Positions 11,687-24,506 of a stretch of DNA of 64,000 bases are shown piece by piece (the stretch's first letter is position 1; every line of letters starts with the position of its first letter). The DNA is from Coniella vitis (taxonomy: Eukaryota; Ascomycota; Sordariomycetes; Diaporthales; Schizoparmaceae). The notes below the pieces were generated by a model. The model did not search any database. It was not told the origin of the DNA and saw only the letters and a list, made by a program, of their open reading frames with translations. A program made the translations under genes and the position numbers. The stretch is taken from contig WUJK01000002.1 in NCBI GenBank assembly GCA_011317545.1, positions 744,001 to 808,000 of the forward strand, read 5' to 3'.

Positions 11687-14600
11687 TCACCCCCCCACAA
11701 ATTCATCAAACAACATGAACTCATCAAACTGCTCGGCCAGCTGCTGGACCTGCGACGTGAGCGGCGAGACCATGGACTGATTGAGATCCAGAATCAGCGA
11801 GGCCGTGTTCGCCTGGCCCGGGCTGGGCAACACGCTATTGCGCAGCTCCTCCATGACTTGCTTGCCCTCCTCGACCGTAATCACATTGTTGCGGATGCCC
11901 ATGCTCAGCAAGCCCTGCACAATGCCCTCGACAATCGCAAAGCTGGCCGACAGGTTGCGGTAGCCCGACAGGCACAGCTGGAACCAGGCGCGGCCCGCGG
12001 TCGGGTTGTTGCGCATCGACTCGGGGCTGGTCATGGCGTTGGCCACATACAAGAGGCCCGTGTGCCAGAGGAAGGTGTAGTGGGAGCTGGGGAAGCGGAT
12101 ACGGTACACCAGCGTCAGGCGCAGCAGCTGGTTGAGCGACGCGGCGAATGCCGTCGCGGGGGTTGCGCTCTGGGAATCAAAGTCCTTGAGCTGGCTGTTC
12201 CGCTGGGCTCCGTGGACAAAGGGGCGAAACAGATCGGCTACGATGGCATGGTAGTAGATGCTAGACGTGCAGCAGGCATGGGTTAAGTAGTTAGCAAAAG
12301 GTTCTCGAGACGAGAACGCGAACGAGGCGCACCAGCCTAGCCTCTCTGCAACAAAACGTACTGAATGAGCGTCGCGTGGTGCGACATGCCCTCACCCCTG
12401 ACCAGTTCAAGAGGCAGCTTGTCTGCCCATGCCAGCAAGTCCTGGAAGCACTTTTCGGCCGTGTCCAGATGCGCCCTTTGACTCGGCGCCACAAAGGTTG
12501 CGCCGTCGTAGTACGCCCAGATGATGGTGTGCGCGATCGACCAAAGCCCACAGACGGCGGTGAAGGTCTTGCCCATGTATAGCGGCAGAGGATGGTACTC
12601 GGGAGCCTTGTCAGATTGGGAGGCGGGATGGCTGAATATTGCAGAATTGGCTCGGCCGTCTCCCGGAATGGGGAGACGAGGAGGCGCTTCCACCAGGCCG
12701 CCGTGAAGATGAAGACATTGGAAACTAGACAGTGTGTCAGGGTGGGGAGTTTGCATTGCCCAGCAGCTCGACAGAACAAGCAAGACAAAAGGAGGCTTCT
12801 CCTGGGCGCGCAAAAAAAAAAAAGGAAAAAAAAAAGGGAAAAAAAGGGGAGGGGTCGACACCGAAAGGATAGACGAACGTTATAAAGTTGAAGACACCCC
12901 AGGCGGTATGCGACGCCGCGCGGATCCAATCATGGTGATCTTGCAGCCATTGCTTCGCCGAGCCCGCATCCGACACGCCAAAAAGCCCAAGGTTCTTGCC
13001 CATGGCGCACCCTTCCTGGAGAAACTTGGCCGAGAGGACATCGTCGTTCAAGCAGGAGGCGGCGATGCTGAGGAACATGGACGCGGCCACGGCTGTGATG
13101 GTGTGGACGCCGTTGCTGTGCCACTGCTGCTTGGCTATGAGGTAGAATTGCTGGCATAGGCTGGCGGCCTGGGGCTGAAAGTATGCGTAGGCTTGCTACA
13201 AGAAAAAAGAAAGGGTTAGCATTGCGGATGTTTTTTCATCCGCACCTTGACTTCACTCCACACCAACGGCAGAGCAGATGATGGGCGAGTGAGTGGTTTC
13301 AACGCCACTATTCCAATATAGCTTCCTTGGCCTCAAGCAAAGAACGGGTTGGCCTTCCCCAAGATACTCGTCATCTTTGCTCCGTTCTTCTCCTTCCCAT
13401 CTGCACCTTTCTAACCTCTGTGTCCGTCGTTGGATATCAAACGTCTATGATGGCAGTAAATAAAAAGGTCTGACTTACACAAGCCCAACACAATAGGGCA
13501 TTAACTAAAAGAGGTGAGCAGAAGTTGACCTGGCCGCTTACGAGATCGTTCAAAAACAGGTCTGCGTCGAACAGACCGAGCAACGGGTGGTCCGTTTCCA
13601 GGTAGAGGGAGATGGCTTTGGCGGCAAATTCGCTGGAAACGGCGACTTCGGTCCAGCGAGAAATGGTGATGCTGGAAAGCCTCTTGTCGCACAGTGCCTC
13701 GATGTTCGCCTCGGCCACCACAGTGGCGGCACTCGCGCCAGAGCCCTCGCCCGGATTCGGCGAGGATGATGGTGGGCTTGTACTCGCCATTCCTCGCGCG
13801 CTATTTGATCATGTTCATTTTTAGCTCGACTGGTCTGTTGTTTTCCAGCAAAAAAAGAAGGCTGGTTGGCAGGATACTCCAAGGGGCAGAAACTGGAATA
13901 TCTGGTAGAGTCGACAGAGTACCACCAAAAAGAAAACATGTGGTGTTCAGCAGACGGACTCGACGCGAACTTACATGTCCTTGTGCAGGCTTTGCCAGAG
14001 CGCGAGGTCTGGATGGAAGAGCATCCCCAGGCTCATGTGCGCCGCTTCCACCGGCACCAAGGTCGGATACGACACGGGATGCCGAGCCATGAGCTCGAAT
14101 TCGAGGCTGGTCTGGCTGGGCGGCAGAACGCTGCGGACACCATCATGCTCGCTCTTCATCTTCATCTTCTTCTTGGACGCTTCCGCCTCGGGCTCGGAGC
14201 GCGCAAAGCTCGTCGTGCCCGGCAGCAGGCCCAAGAGCTGCTCGGCCTCGCGGAGCCGCCGTCTCAACAACTCGTTTTCGCTCTTGAGTTCGTCGATCGT
14301 CGACAGGGTCACGCCTTCGGGTAGACGTTGCGCTTTGGGGGTGTAGTGGCAGTTCGACTTGCCTTGCCGCGCGCACGCAGTGCAGGATGGTTCGCCGCCA
14401 TCACACTAAATACATTATAGGACACATGAGTGCTTGGTTAATTGGTATGCTGGAATGGTGCAGAAAGGAGGATGATATGCCGAGTGAGAGACGACGCACA
14501 GTCGCACAAAGGTCAAGGCGCCCCATAGCCTCACCCCCATGCACAGGTAGCCCTAATGTAAGTTCTTCTTCTTTCCCAAAAAAGGGGGCATTACTCAAGT

Positions 14601-15100
14601 CATCTAGCCCGGATCAGGATGTGTTCACCAAGAAAAAGAAATATTAAGATCCTATGAAGCTGATATGGAACGCGTTGTGCAATGAGACTGCAACACCTGA
14701 TGAGAGCAAAGGTGCTTGAGGGGAAGTCATGGGTGTGCCGACCTCTGAGCCTCCAATGGCCACTCTCACTGACGAAGATGGGCGCGGATCGCGTGGGAAA
14801 AGGCAAAGACCAGATCTGAGAAGCAGGGTTCATTTTTGTAAGGAGAAAAGGAGCCGACTAAGCACGGCCGGGTTTGCTCTTTTGGAGTAAAAGCAGTATG
14901 GAACTCACGGCGATCTTCCTTACACGGCAACTATCGCAAGCCACAGCGACAGCGTTTCGTTTCCGGCGAAGCTGGACAGATGAAGAAGAGGCATCGGCCG
15001 GCGATGCATCCAGGCCCTTGTTGTTATGGCCATCGGTGCTCTCCACCGGGAGTTCGGCAGGGCGAATTTCTCGGTACTTGCGCTCCCGAGGTTGGTGCAT
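11687..15100 (-). CDS. Zn2Cys6 (C6) fungal-specific transcription factor
   Basis: Six exons: 15100..14909, 14405..13975, 13800..13479, 13195..12879, 12724..12362 and 12260..11687, giving 732 aa with frame kept at every junction. The zinc cluster uses Cys 55, 58, 65, 72, 75 and 83 and is split by a 503-nt intron directly before Cys65. A leucine-zipper-like coiled coil follows (about 98-124), then the fungal-specific transcription factor middle-homology region (about 140-600), with VNALLCWACQAYAYFQPQA and GVFNFITFQCL spanning splice junctions. Two introns use less common donors (GTTCGT at 12878, GTACGT at 12361). The intron 12725-12878 contains a long A/T tract. Target genes cannot be read from sequence; no metabolic cluster lies beside it. 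Confidence 0.85.
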
Positions 15101-16329
15101 TTGCCTTCATTCGGAATGAGTTTGTATTGGAACTTAGAAAAGCGAAGAGTAAGGAGAGACTGGAAGACTGAAAACTGCTCGTAGGCTAGCAACCGAATCT
15201 GAGAAAAGAAGAAAAGGGGAGACAGAAAGGATTGCTTTGGTCCCAGGAAAAGCCAACGAACAAACTTCCTACTTTGTTCTATTAGCATTTCTCTATAGGG
15301 GAACCTGAAAAGGCAGACAGTGGAAAGGAACAAGCATAGCAAGATGGAAGAGCAATGCCCACCAAGAAATGAAAAGGAAACGCGAGAGCTGGTTGGGGGG
15401 GGGGGTGGAAAGATGGAATACAATAATTAAAACCCACTTTCGGAGAGAAATAAAAGGACACTGGGATCTTTGGTAGTGTAAATCCATCATTCTTCCTTCT
15501 CACACACACACACACTCTCTCTCTCTCTCTCCGTCTCTGCCTGGGCCTACATCGTCGTCACCCAAGTATCATCAGCCTACATACAGACCTATCCCGAATT
15601 GCATGTACGCATTTCCCTTTCCTCTCTCTCTCTCTCTCTCTCCCCACATAAACTTGGACGCGAGTCGCGGGACACACACCCACTTTTTTTTGTCTTGTCT
15701 GCCCGCACGCCCCTCCTCTTTCGCTCCGAACGTCACACTGACCGCATCGTGAGCATATAGCGTACAATACCCTACAGTAGCTGTGCTTTAGCTGCATATT
15801 TTAAATAACCTGACTGCTACATTAATTACATCGTACTATACCAGGTTTTTCTTGAAAGAACTTCTTTCCATTGGCTCAGTGGGTAAGAAAAGGGGGCTGC
15901 TGTATGCATGTATGTGTGTGTATGTGTGTGTGCGCGCGGAAAGCAAGTGGAATTTCAGGTACCTTCCCCTTGGCACCATTTGATTTATCATACCATTGGC
16001 AGGAGACAATAAAGAGGGCGCCGATTTGTTGAAATACGGGTGACATGTATGAGGATATCCACATAGTATATGTACTATTAGTCTATCAGAAGTCACACTG
16101 AAAGCAAAGCTCTGCCCATAGCCTGCTGCCCTGGGTCCTTGTATTCTATCGACCGACTCTTTGCTATTGAGTTACCTGACTACCATTGATGTAGATAAAC
16201 CTTCGCATCAGGACTCTGTAGTTAAGGTTGGCAAAGCCTGAAAAGGCTTTCAAGAAGTATGGATGAAGAGGAGAAATATTTTTTTCTTATTTAGAAAGGA
16301 ACCTTCTAGCGGAACAGATTGTGATAAGG
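15101..16329. other. Non-coding upstream region of the C6 factor with microsatellites
   Basis: Contains (CT)n runs at about 15514-15531 and 15621-15642, a (CA)n run near 15502-15514, and a (TG)n-type run at about 15909-15936. Short ORFs overlap these runs and look spurious. Likely promoter and 5' UTR of the transcription factor plus spacer. Confidence 0.55.
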
Positions 16330-16760
16330 TGAGGGTACGATCAGCGGAGGGGTATTCATGCTATAAGTATTATAAATAATTGAATAAAGAGAATATAAAT
16401 TTAATTAGTTCTAGTATAAAAAATTGATGTGAAATCTTTTATAAAATTTCGTAATAAGTAAAGTAAAATGAGTTCTTAATTATATTAGAATTCGAGGTAA
16501 GAATCTTTTTTAATTATCTTATAGAATAAAAGAAATATTAAAGACCATTCATTATTGAATATAAATGAAAGATTGAATAAAGAATGAAAAACAAGTTTGA
16601 TTATTAATTAATTAAGTTGAAGAAAAGAATAAAATCTATTTTATTATAAATATCTAGTATTACAATTTTTAGAATTATATTTTATATTTATTATATTTTT
16701 TAATCTATATATGGAAATCAAGTATTATTTATATTATTTTCAAAACGAAATGCAAACACG
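16330..16760. other. AT-rich island
   Basis: About 400 bp of strikingly A+T-rich sequence dominated by TAT/TTA/AAT steps, in a window otherwise near 50% GC. No frame longer than about 60 codons is present. This is the texture of repeat-induced point mutation (RIP) remnants in ascomycetes, but the original element cannot be identified. Confidence 0.6.
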
Positions 16761-18019
16761 ATTTTTCTTGTTCACTCGAAATCAACGAGTTACGCTCATT
16801 CTGAAAAATACGAAGTGCTTCAAATAAAGTTCCTCATAACAAGGAACCGAAGGAACATGTGAGATACAAAAGGAACAGCAACACAAAGAAAAGAGCGTTT
16901 CCAAAATCTTGAAAAGATAAGATATGAAAGTATGACTGAGATCTGTACAGACAAAGTGAGATCTAGGGTCCGAACCACAAAAAGCTTAACATCTCACAAA
17001 GAACCGACATCTAAGCTGCCGTCATTGGTGGATCTCGTCATGTATTATTTCTCTCTTTCTCTTTTTTCTTGGCCCCCCCCCCTCCACTTATCTCCCATGC
17101 CTTCCATCCTAATAAATCACATCCGAACCCCTATATCATTTGCTTGAAATGGGAATGTGCTGTTTGGCCGGCCGTATTTCCGAGTGCACCGCTAGTAACA
17201 CCGCTCTCCATATGGCACAGCATGAAATGCAATATTCCTAGACTGGAAATCAAGACGTGCTTGTGCAACTGACTGGACTGGATCTGGACTTTGCTTTTCT
17301 CTTCTTTCCATTTCACAAACCTTGGCGGAGTTTCACTCCAAGATGGTCGTGGCGACGCCGCACCCGCATTTGGGCATGTTGCGATATGTATGATGAGAGG
17401 GTGAAGTAATCTTCCTCCACGAAACTTGACTTCCCATCATCGTCATCAAGAAGGCAAGGCACGCATGCAGTGAGACTTCATACTCGATGTGCAAACAATA
17501 TGCCAGCAAAAGCAAATTGCAGAAACCCCGTCAGTTGTTCACCACCACCACCACCACCAAACCCACACCAGCCCCATTCCGTCTTATGGGTCCATCTCAG
17601 CACGGCTCACGGTAGCCAACATCGAGGGACTACGCCCTGATTCGCTTTACACACTGTGAGCACGGAGCCTCTTCCAGGGCATGCCACTCTCAGCATTGGC
17701 AAACTAAAAAAGAGGGTCATGAACACTGCTTGTCAGCACAATTCATGTGGTGAAATAGATGTAGCATGTCACAAGAAAAGGCAGATGTGTGACCGACTCG
17801 AAGAATCCAGGGTCTCACCGCATGACCCCTCTGGCACTTCTTGCCTTGTACCAACGTCCCGAGTCGCGTCTTTGGTCCCTCCCTCCCCCCGGCACCACTG
17901 ACCATGGCAGGCTTGCTGGGTTGTAGCTCTTCTGCCGTTACTTGTTCGGACATGGTACCACTCGCCGCCTCAAAAGTTGATGTGCCGCTCTCAACATCTT
18001 GTGCCAGCTGCTGTGCACC
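16761..18019. other. Intergenic spacer
   Basis: No supported gene. It contains an ACC trinucleotide run near 17541-17559. The end nearest 18019 may hold decayed 3' sequence of the helicase relic on the - strand, but I see no alignable motif there. Confidence 0.4.
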
Positions 18020-20653
18020 GTCAAAGGGCGTCATTATACACGACTCTCGGCCCATTTCTGAGATTACCAGCGCAATCTCGACATGCCCCCTTACTGCCGT
18101 GGCGTCCTTCGCTGCGGCTCTTGCCGAGTGTCCGCAAGGTTGCGGCGATGCTAGCACAAATAAGGCACCCCATCGCTTGCGTATTCGGAAGCATACTGGC
18201 CGAACAGGCCGGGCAAATAGTCCTCAGTCTTTCATGGGTATTCAAGTAATTTTTGGTGGGCAGAGATCCAGGTGGTGCTTTCAGCACATCAACGTCTTTG
18301 CGAGAAGTGGCACTAGTCTTGAAAAATTGGGGCTCAGAAGGCACTGAGTTGAAAGAACCGTGTGCGCCCGCTTCAAGGAGAGCACCAAGAGTTTCCTGTA
18401 AGGTTGTTTGTTGCTCTGCAACCAGCAGCCTGTCTCTCCAGATTTCTGAGGGTGCCGTAACATCTCGACGTAGCCCCCTCTTGACTCTGGTTAATTCCGG
18501 ATAGAACCTCATTGAGAACAGCACCAACGTGCCGGCATTCGCAATGCTTGATCAAGAGTCTTCTGGAGTTCTGGAGGACTTGCCGGCTTCTCCGATCTTC
18601 CCCTTGGAATTTTGAAAGGTCTTCTGCCCTTGAACCAGAAACTGCCTGTTTGTTTGGTACATTACAACAACATTGGCGACTGGAGCTTTGCAGTTCAGAC
18701 AACACGGCACGGGCTGAACAATAGACGACTTTTAAAAGGCCGCAGTACCTACTAGTCTTGATCGGTAGAGTACACGTCAGCGAGTCGCGCAAGCCTGTCG
18801 AGAGACTTTGTAGTGAAGGAGTGCCCGCAAGCACCACGGTCAGCATTTTGTGCAGGCCAACCCCCTTAAACTGTTCGAAATGGACATGCTTGGCTCAGGA
18901 ATCTTGTCTTTCGTCACAGGCCTGACTGGATCCATATGGGAAAAATGCTCGCTGCATAGTTCTGCCTTGGTGGCTGCATGTCTTCTGCGGTCGGCCTGCC
19001 ACAATAGTTGCCACATTCCTGGTGTTTCACCGGCGAAACCCGTCTATAGTGCGCAAGTTGCCTCCACCACGGCGACGAGCGCCGAACCAGCGATGATCGC
19101 ATTGGGAGAGTGTGCCCACATGATTTGGGACAGCGAAATGTGTCCAATTTAGGATCGCCGTAGCATGGAAGCTTATCAGATACTCTCAACTCCGAACACC
19201 ATTTCAACTGAGTGACAACACTGACTCGAGCTTCCTGGATGGGTAGCACAGAAAACGGTTTTGTAATGGCTACAAGGCAGTTCAAAGCCGTCCACGAGCA
19301 CCTGACACGATCCGCCATTCTCGCCGCAGGGCTTGGGCAAGGGTGATCAAAGGTCGCTTGGCGTCGCACACACTGAGGAGGATACAGGAAAGGTAATCTC
19401 ATGGTTACAGAGTGGCTTTTTCGTTTTCCTTTTTCTTTCTTCCCTTTTGTTTCTTTTGGGGTGAGACATTGGTGACCGCATTGAGCCCATCGCCAATTGC
19501 ATTGCTCCTAGCGACTGCCTTCAGGACTGAGCCTTGTAAATTCTTCTGACACTGCACGTCGAATATGCATGTGCGGAGAGCAGCAAAGGCCCACGGCAAG
19601 CTCCACGGCGATTTCCTCAAAATGTATTCGTCGGGTTTCAACCCACAAGGGAGCGTCCTCGTACGTTTTTGTACGTCCAACAAGGTACATGCCATGCTGA
19701 AACCGACTGATCAATTCGATGTCCATTTTGGTGCTCAGCCATCCTATTGTCCGTCCCTTCGCCACCGCGGACGTGGGGGACAATGACGACTTTGGCCTCT
19801 TCGCTTTGAAATTTATCCACAGTCGCAAGCCGCAAGGATTCGCTTAGCTTCTTCTGCTGTACAGACTGTTTTTGTCTTGGGAGAACGGTTTTATTCTAAA
19901 GCTTCATCGTCTGATCGCTTAAGGATATATCGAAATCCTTGTTCAAAGAAGAATGAAGCACGACGAGCTGTCCAGAATTCGGAGTGAGGACGACGATGCC
20001 AACAGCCTGGTAGGGGACCTGATGGACCAGATGACGAACAAAAACCGTTGTCATGCTGACTTCCCACTCAAGACTGCGCCTTCGCTCGTCCGTGGTTATT
20101 TTCGGGGTCATCTTTCTTGATGGTCTCAATTAAGCCGCCCCCCTCCCCTCCCCCCACCTGAAAAAAAGCTTAAAAAATGGTCGCCACGTCTAGCAGGTTC
20201 AAGACAATGCTGCGGTCTTGTACATTCGTCACAGCAAACGGTACGTCGACACAACCTGGAGATTTGGTCACATATTTCGCTGTATCCTGGGGCCGGACCA
20301 CTGGTATGGGTGCGGAGCTAGACTCGCTTGCAGCCAGCCTCTTGGGTCGGCTCGGAGTTGTAGTAGGCGGTCTCCAACCCGAGTGGGATTTCCGACACCC
20401 AAATTGTCCTGTCGGGTTGCTTCGCTTGCGCATGCGAGTGCGCTCCGCTTCGAGTCGCTTTTTCATCTTGCTGTGCGGCACTTCGATTGTGAGAAAATTT
20501 GCATTTGGCGCCGTAAGTACACGATCCATGCTGAACAAGCCGGCACACGCGTGACGACTTTTCCAAAAGACGCTCCGTCCTATTCCCCGTACTGATGATC
20601 GTCCTGATCCCTTCCATGACTGGATGATCCCCGCCAAGCACCATGGTCATCAC
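18020..20653 (-). pseudogene. Decayed ZNFX1-like SF1 helicase with CCCH and NFX1-type fingers
   Basis: Read on the - strand, fragments in different frames follow the order of fungal NFX1-type zinc-finger helicases. A CCCH finger of spacing C-x7-C-x5-C-x3-H lies at about 20545-20491. A helicase-core segment at 20129-19896 contains VLTPNSGQLVVLHSSL. The motif V-like TVDKFQSEEAKVVIV lies at about 19823-19779. After a frameshift, RFQHGMYLVGRTKTY appears near 19705-19660, then a CCSPH..SPEGSR stretch near 19570-19510. Further on are degraded Cys-rich pieces (19300-18920) and a conserved helical stretch EDLSKFQGEDRRSRQVLQ near 18624-18571. Stops and frameshifts separate all pieces. Only about 360 bp lie between the CCCH finger and the late helicase motifs, where intact relatives have most of the helicase domain, so a large internal deletion is likely. 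Family role: RNA silencing/RNA-granule helicases. The 3' third is the least certain. Confidence 0.72.
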
Positions 20654-22058
20654 TCAGCCCCGTCATGCGTGCGTGGGTCGTAGTGTTTTTGAGAGATCCA
20701 GCACTTACTGAGTGGGCCATGTGAAAGCACCAGGTTGTCATGTGGATAGAAATAGAATTATGGAAGCATCTCTCTTCGAGACACTGCGACCTCAGCTGAA
20801 CTTGTCATGATGATTCAGCACAAGGTGGTTGGATGCACGAGGCCTATCAGTGACGAAGAAGAGTTCCGTCTGGCAAAAAACAACAACTTTTCGTCACAGC
20901 CTCACCGAATAGTCTTCCAGTGCGCAAGAACGAAGATCCACTCCCATGATGTGGCATGCAAACAATATGTGCACTCTTCATATTCGAATGAGGCCGCCAT
21001 ACGTTGTCTTGCTGTGTGCCTGCCCACCAAGACTTTCGCATGTCGTTAGCACGCCCGCGGGCTGCATGCTGGGGCTGAATCACGTCGACACTGAAAGCCA
21101 GTGCAGCTGAAGCTGGCCAAAACGCAGGTGTCTTAGGATTGATAGATCAGCATTCTCAGAGACTGTGTTCATGTTGACCTCGCTTTTCCATCGCCCTAAG
21201 CCATGGAGACTATGATTCGGAAAGCTTGTGTGTTCTCTCGCCTCGTGCCACTAGAGAAAGACGGTCGTGGGCGAGTCTGGCATAAAGTTGCGTTCAAGTG
21301 GTGATGCAACGAGTCGGGGGGTCGACATTGCGGACGACATCAGGACTGCGTCTTTGAGGCTTCGGGCCAAGTCAGGAACAAAGACGACAACCGAGGAATT
21401 CATTGAGGTAGGCATTGTACGATGATTTTCAAGAAATCATTATAGAACAGAAAAGGGATCTCGTGCTGCTGAGCGGATAGCTCAAACGTGCCTCAGGAAG
21501 GAAGAAGTTCAGTTGCAGGAAATGAACATACTTGACGTCGGCGGCAGCTATCATATGGCTCGATTACGTAAGCCAGAACCATCTACCATATGTCACGCAT
21601 CGACGCGGAAGCCACGACTGTCGCTATCAAATTTGAAAGCTTGCAAGGTCATCGGTTTTATGGCATGTTCATGGAAGTTGTAACTGCATTGCGCACTACC
21701 AAGTTTCAACAACTGTCAAGCTCGGCCATGGCCCACCAACCTGGCCCAAGCAACTTTGCATGGTTCTGTGTTCCGAAATGCCCATGGTATACCACAAATC
21801 AACTTAAGCTTCGTGCTCTAGCATTTCCCAGGACGTGATGACCGGCGTTTTCCCCACGCTGCGCCAGACCCGGCACATTTACTCACTGTCTTTTAAGCCC
21901 ACCAAGACCAGTGGCAGATCGAACAGTCCCAACAGAAATACTGGCTAGGCGTACGTGTATTCGATTCTGTGGGCAGCCGCGACCGGCTGGCTTTGTCCAA
22001 TTTCCCGTGCGAGATAAGTCACGCTACACATCCAGCCCAGCGTTGAGCTACCCGGCGC
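20654..22058. other. Intergenic, 1.4 kb
   Basis: No supported gene. A + strand segment around 21340-21580 has coding-like texture (for example NILDVGGSYHMARL) but is interrupted and matches no family I can name. It may be another relic. Confidence 0.35.
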
Positions 22059-23059
22059 CTAACGCCGCGCATGCCATGTTTCAAGAGCCCGCATAACCTC
22101 CTCGACAGCCCACTCGAGCGTCTCCTCGAAATCAAAGTCACTGCCACTGGCATTGCCATCTTTGGGGGTTTGGGCTATTATGCCTTTCTCACGCAAGACC
22201 TCCCGGTCTAGCTTGCCACCTTCGACACTCCCGTCCACAAACATCCATCCGTGGGCTTCGACATAGTTTGGCCAGACAATCTTGTCCACATACCCGGGCG
22301 GGTCTTTCCAGAACCCTTCAAGCGTTACATAGCCATCTCTAGCTTCGCGGCGTTGGGTTGCTCGGGTGCGGCTAACCTGCAGGAAGAACTTGATGTCGAT
22401 GAGGGACATGATGGTGCTGAACTTGGGTGGCGAATATAAGAGGAAGCCATCTAGGAGACATATCCTCAAGGGCGTTTGAGGCGATGAGGAAGGAGATGAG
22501 TTATTAGCTGGCGTGGCGTTTGAGAAGATGTTGTGGCCCGGCTGGCCTGGCTCGAGCCAGGCTGAGACTTTGGCTTTCATGGCTGCTATCTTGGCTTCTG
22601 AGGCGGGACATTGCCCCACAGAGTTCTTGTCCTCTTTGGAATCCACGAATGGCTAGGAACAATCGAACAAACGCCAATCAGCTACTCAAATTCAGGCAAG
22701 ATCATGGATACCTTCCTGAAGTGTTCGAATCGTGGATGTCATTTCTCGAAGACTTACCGGGAAAGTACCCTCCGAGCGAATGTGTGACAACGCCCTCTCC
22801 ATATCTGGAATATTGAGGGACTCTGCCGAGTCCCAGTCCACCAGACCATCTTTTACAGGGAGCCTAGGCAGTATGTCAGCGAAATTCAAGAGCATATGTC
22901 CTATCGTAGAACGTCATACTCTTCCTCTAGCCTATAGAAATCATCTTCGTGTAATATGAAAGCGTTGGGGAAAATATCCCGTAGAAGCCTGGCTAGTGTG
23001 GTCTTGCCACTTGACGAGCAGCCTGATAGGCCGACGACGATTGCCTTTCGGCCCTCCAT
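22059..23059 (-). CDS. NRK1: Nicotinamide riboside kinase
   Basis: Three exons, 23059..22920, 22863..22758 and 22652..22059, give 279 aa. The introns are 56 and 105 nt (donors GTATGA and GTAAGT; acceptors TAG). The P-loop GLSGCSSSGKTT lies at residues 10-21. The NRK hallmark HEDDFY follows at about 37-42, and LPVKDGLVDWDSAESL after the first junction, which confirms the splice. The enzyme phosphorylates nicotinamide riboside (and nicotinic acid riboside) to the mononucleotide in NAD+ salvage, in the cytosol. Part of the third exon, a Ser/Pro-rich loop around residues 125-140, is an insertion compared with short bacterial NRKs. The final exon has LLDGFLLY followed by an LID-like Arg-rich segment. 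Confidence 0.88.
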
Positions 23060-23677
23060 TGTAGGGGAGGGTGAGTAGAAGAGAGTCTGGTTTCTCTGGA
23101 AGGATCGAGAAAAGGCAAAGCCAGAGTTGCTCGAGTGATTTCAATAGCGCTTTTCAGCTCAGAAAACAACGATAAACAGTCAAAGGAGCAGGGCACAGGC
23201 GTTGATACGGTTTCTTTTCCCTGAGAATATGCTTGCAAAGCACGTGCGAAGTGAAGTTATCGCGATAATGCCGGCGGCTTTGTAGATACCAAAGTACCTG
23301 AGTACCACTTATAGCGCAGCCGGGACCCCTGATGTTCTGGTTCAAGTATCAGGGGACCCTTGTCAAATTTGAGTGACGTCCTTCGGTGCCAGCGGGAAAA
23401 GCCCCTGCAGGTGCAACGTACTCGCTGTGACCTGCCATCTCCTGCAAGCAACCGATTTCAATCCTTTCTATGCTTCAAGGAGCTCTACCAAAAGCGACAT
23501 AACCCCTTTCCAGGACCTGCTTTCCATTCTACGGAATCAAGAAATCTGCTATTCCTCAAGATACTTACCACCGACGAATCATTACTGCCGAGCGTGCAAG
23601 AAGGAAAAAGAAGGGGGGAAAAACGCGAAAAGTTCATCACCGTTGAAGCAACGCAAAGAAACCATAAATCAAGCTAA
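23060..23677. promoter_or_regulatory. Divergent promoter, NRK1 / PTH2
   Basis: About 618 bp between two divergent starts. It contains CAAAGTACCTGAGTACC (about 23289-23305), a near-palindrome of the GTACC-type motif seen elsewhere in the window. No ORF in it is supported. Confidence 0.45.
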
Positions 23678-24506
23678 ATGGCAAACCCATACGACCGCAG
23701 CGAGACCCTCGTCATCATTTCGACCTCGGTCGTCGCCCTCATTTCGGGCTTCCTTCTCGGCATATACAGTATCCGCGGCTACCTCATCTCGCCCGAGCTG
23801 CAGAAGGAGGCGCGCGCAAACTACGACGACCCCGTCGATAGCGACGAGACGGACATTGACGAGGACGGACCAGTGCTCGACCACGCGCCCAACTGGGCAA
23901 ATGGAGAGGTGGCTGACCGCAGACAGGGGCTGCGAGTCACCGCTGCGGGAAAGAACAAGCAGGGTCGTGATGCAGGAAATGCTGATATCGATGAGGAGGA
24001 GACGGCACACGGCTCGACGGTTGAGGATACTGGCGAGGAGTGCAAGCTTGTGTTGGTCGTACGGACAGATCTGGGCATGACCAAGGGTGAGTTATGCAAC
24101 GTTTTTCTCTGTTTTCATGTCCGTCATGGTTATTTTCAGAATAAAAGGGCTGAATTGTTGTGCTTTCAACACTACAGGCAAGATTGCGGCCCAGTGTTCT
24201 CACGCAACGCTAGCCTGCTACAAGTCCATTTCCCGCGAGGCGCGCAAGGCTGGATCCAAGAGTGCCGCTGCACGTATCCTGTCGCGCTGGGAGCGCTATG
24301 GCCAGGCAAAGGTTGCTGTGCAGGTCAAGACGCTGGACGAGATGAAGGAGCTTATGGGCAAGGCGCGCAGCCTCGGCATTACTTCTGAGGTCATTCAGGA
24401 TGCAGGACGCACACAGATCGATCCTGGCAGTCTGACAGTGCTGGGTGTTGGACCCGCACCCAAGAGCAAGGTCGACCAGGTTACTGGCGGTCTCAAGTTG
24501 CTGTAA
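23678..24506 (+). CDS. PTH2: Peptidyl-tRNA hydrolase 2 (membrane-anchored)
   Basis: Two exons, 23678..24086 and 24178..24506, give 245 aa. The 91-nt intron (GTGAGT...ACAG) falls inside the conserved TK-GKIAAQCSHA block, and the splice restores it. An N-terminal membrane segment (about residues 10-32) is followed by an acidic linker (48-115) and then the PTH2 catalytic domain (about 125-245) with DLGMTKGKIAAQCSHA and the C-terminal block IDPGSLTVLGVGPAP. PTH2 enzymes hydrolyse peptidyl-tRNAs released during abortive translation. The N-terminal anchor fits the mitochondrial-outer-membrane type of eukaryotic PTH2. Convergent with UTP7, 288 bp apart. Confidence 0.93.

Noticed and set aside
11453..12286. 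277-codon open frame on +
   Set aside because: Antisense to the last exon of the C6 factor; its start lies in a T-rich run.
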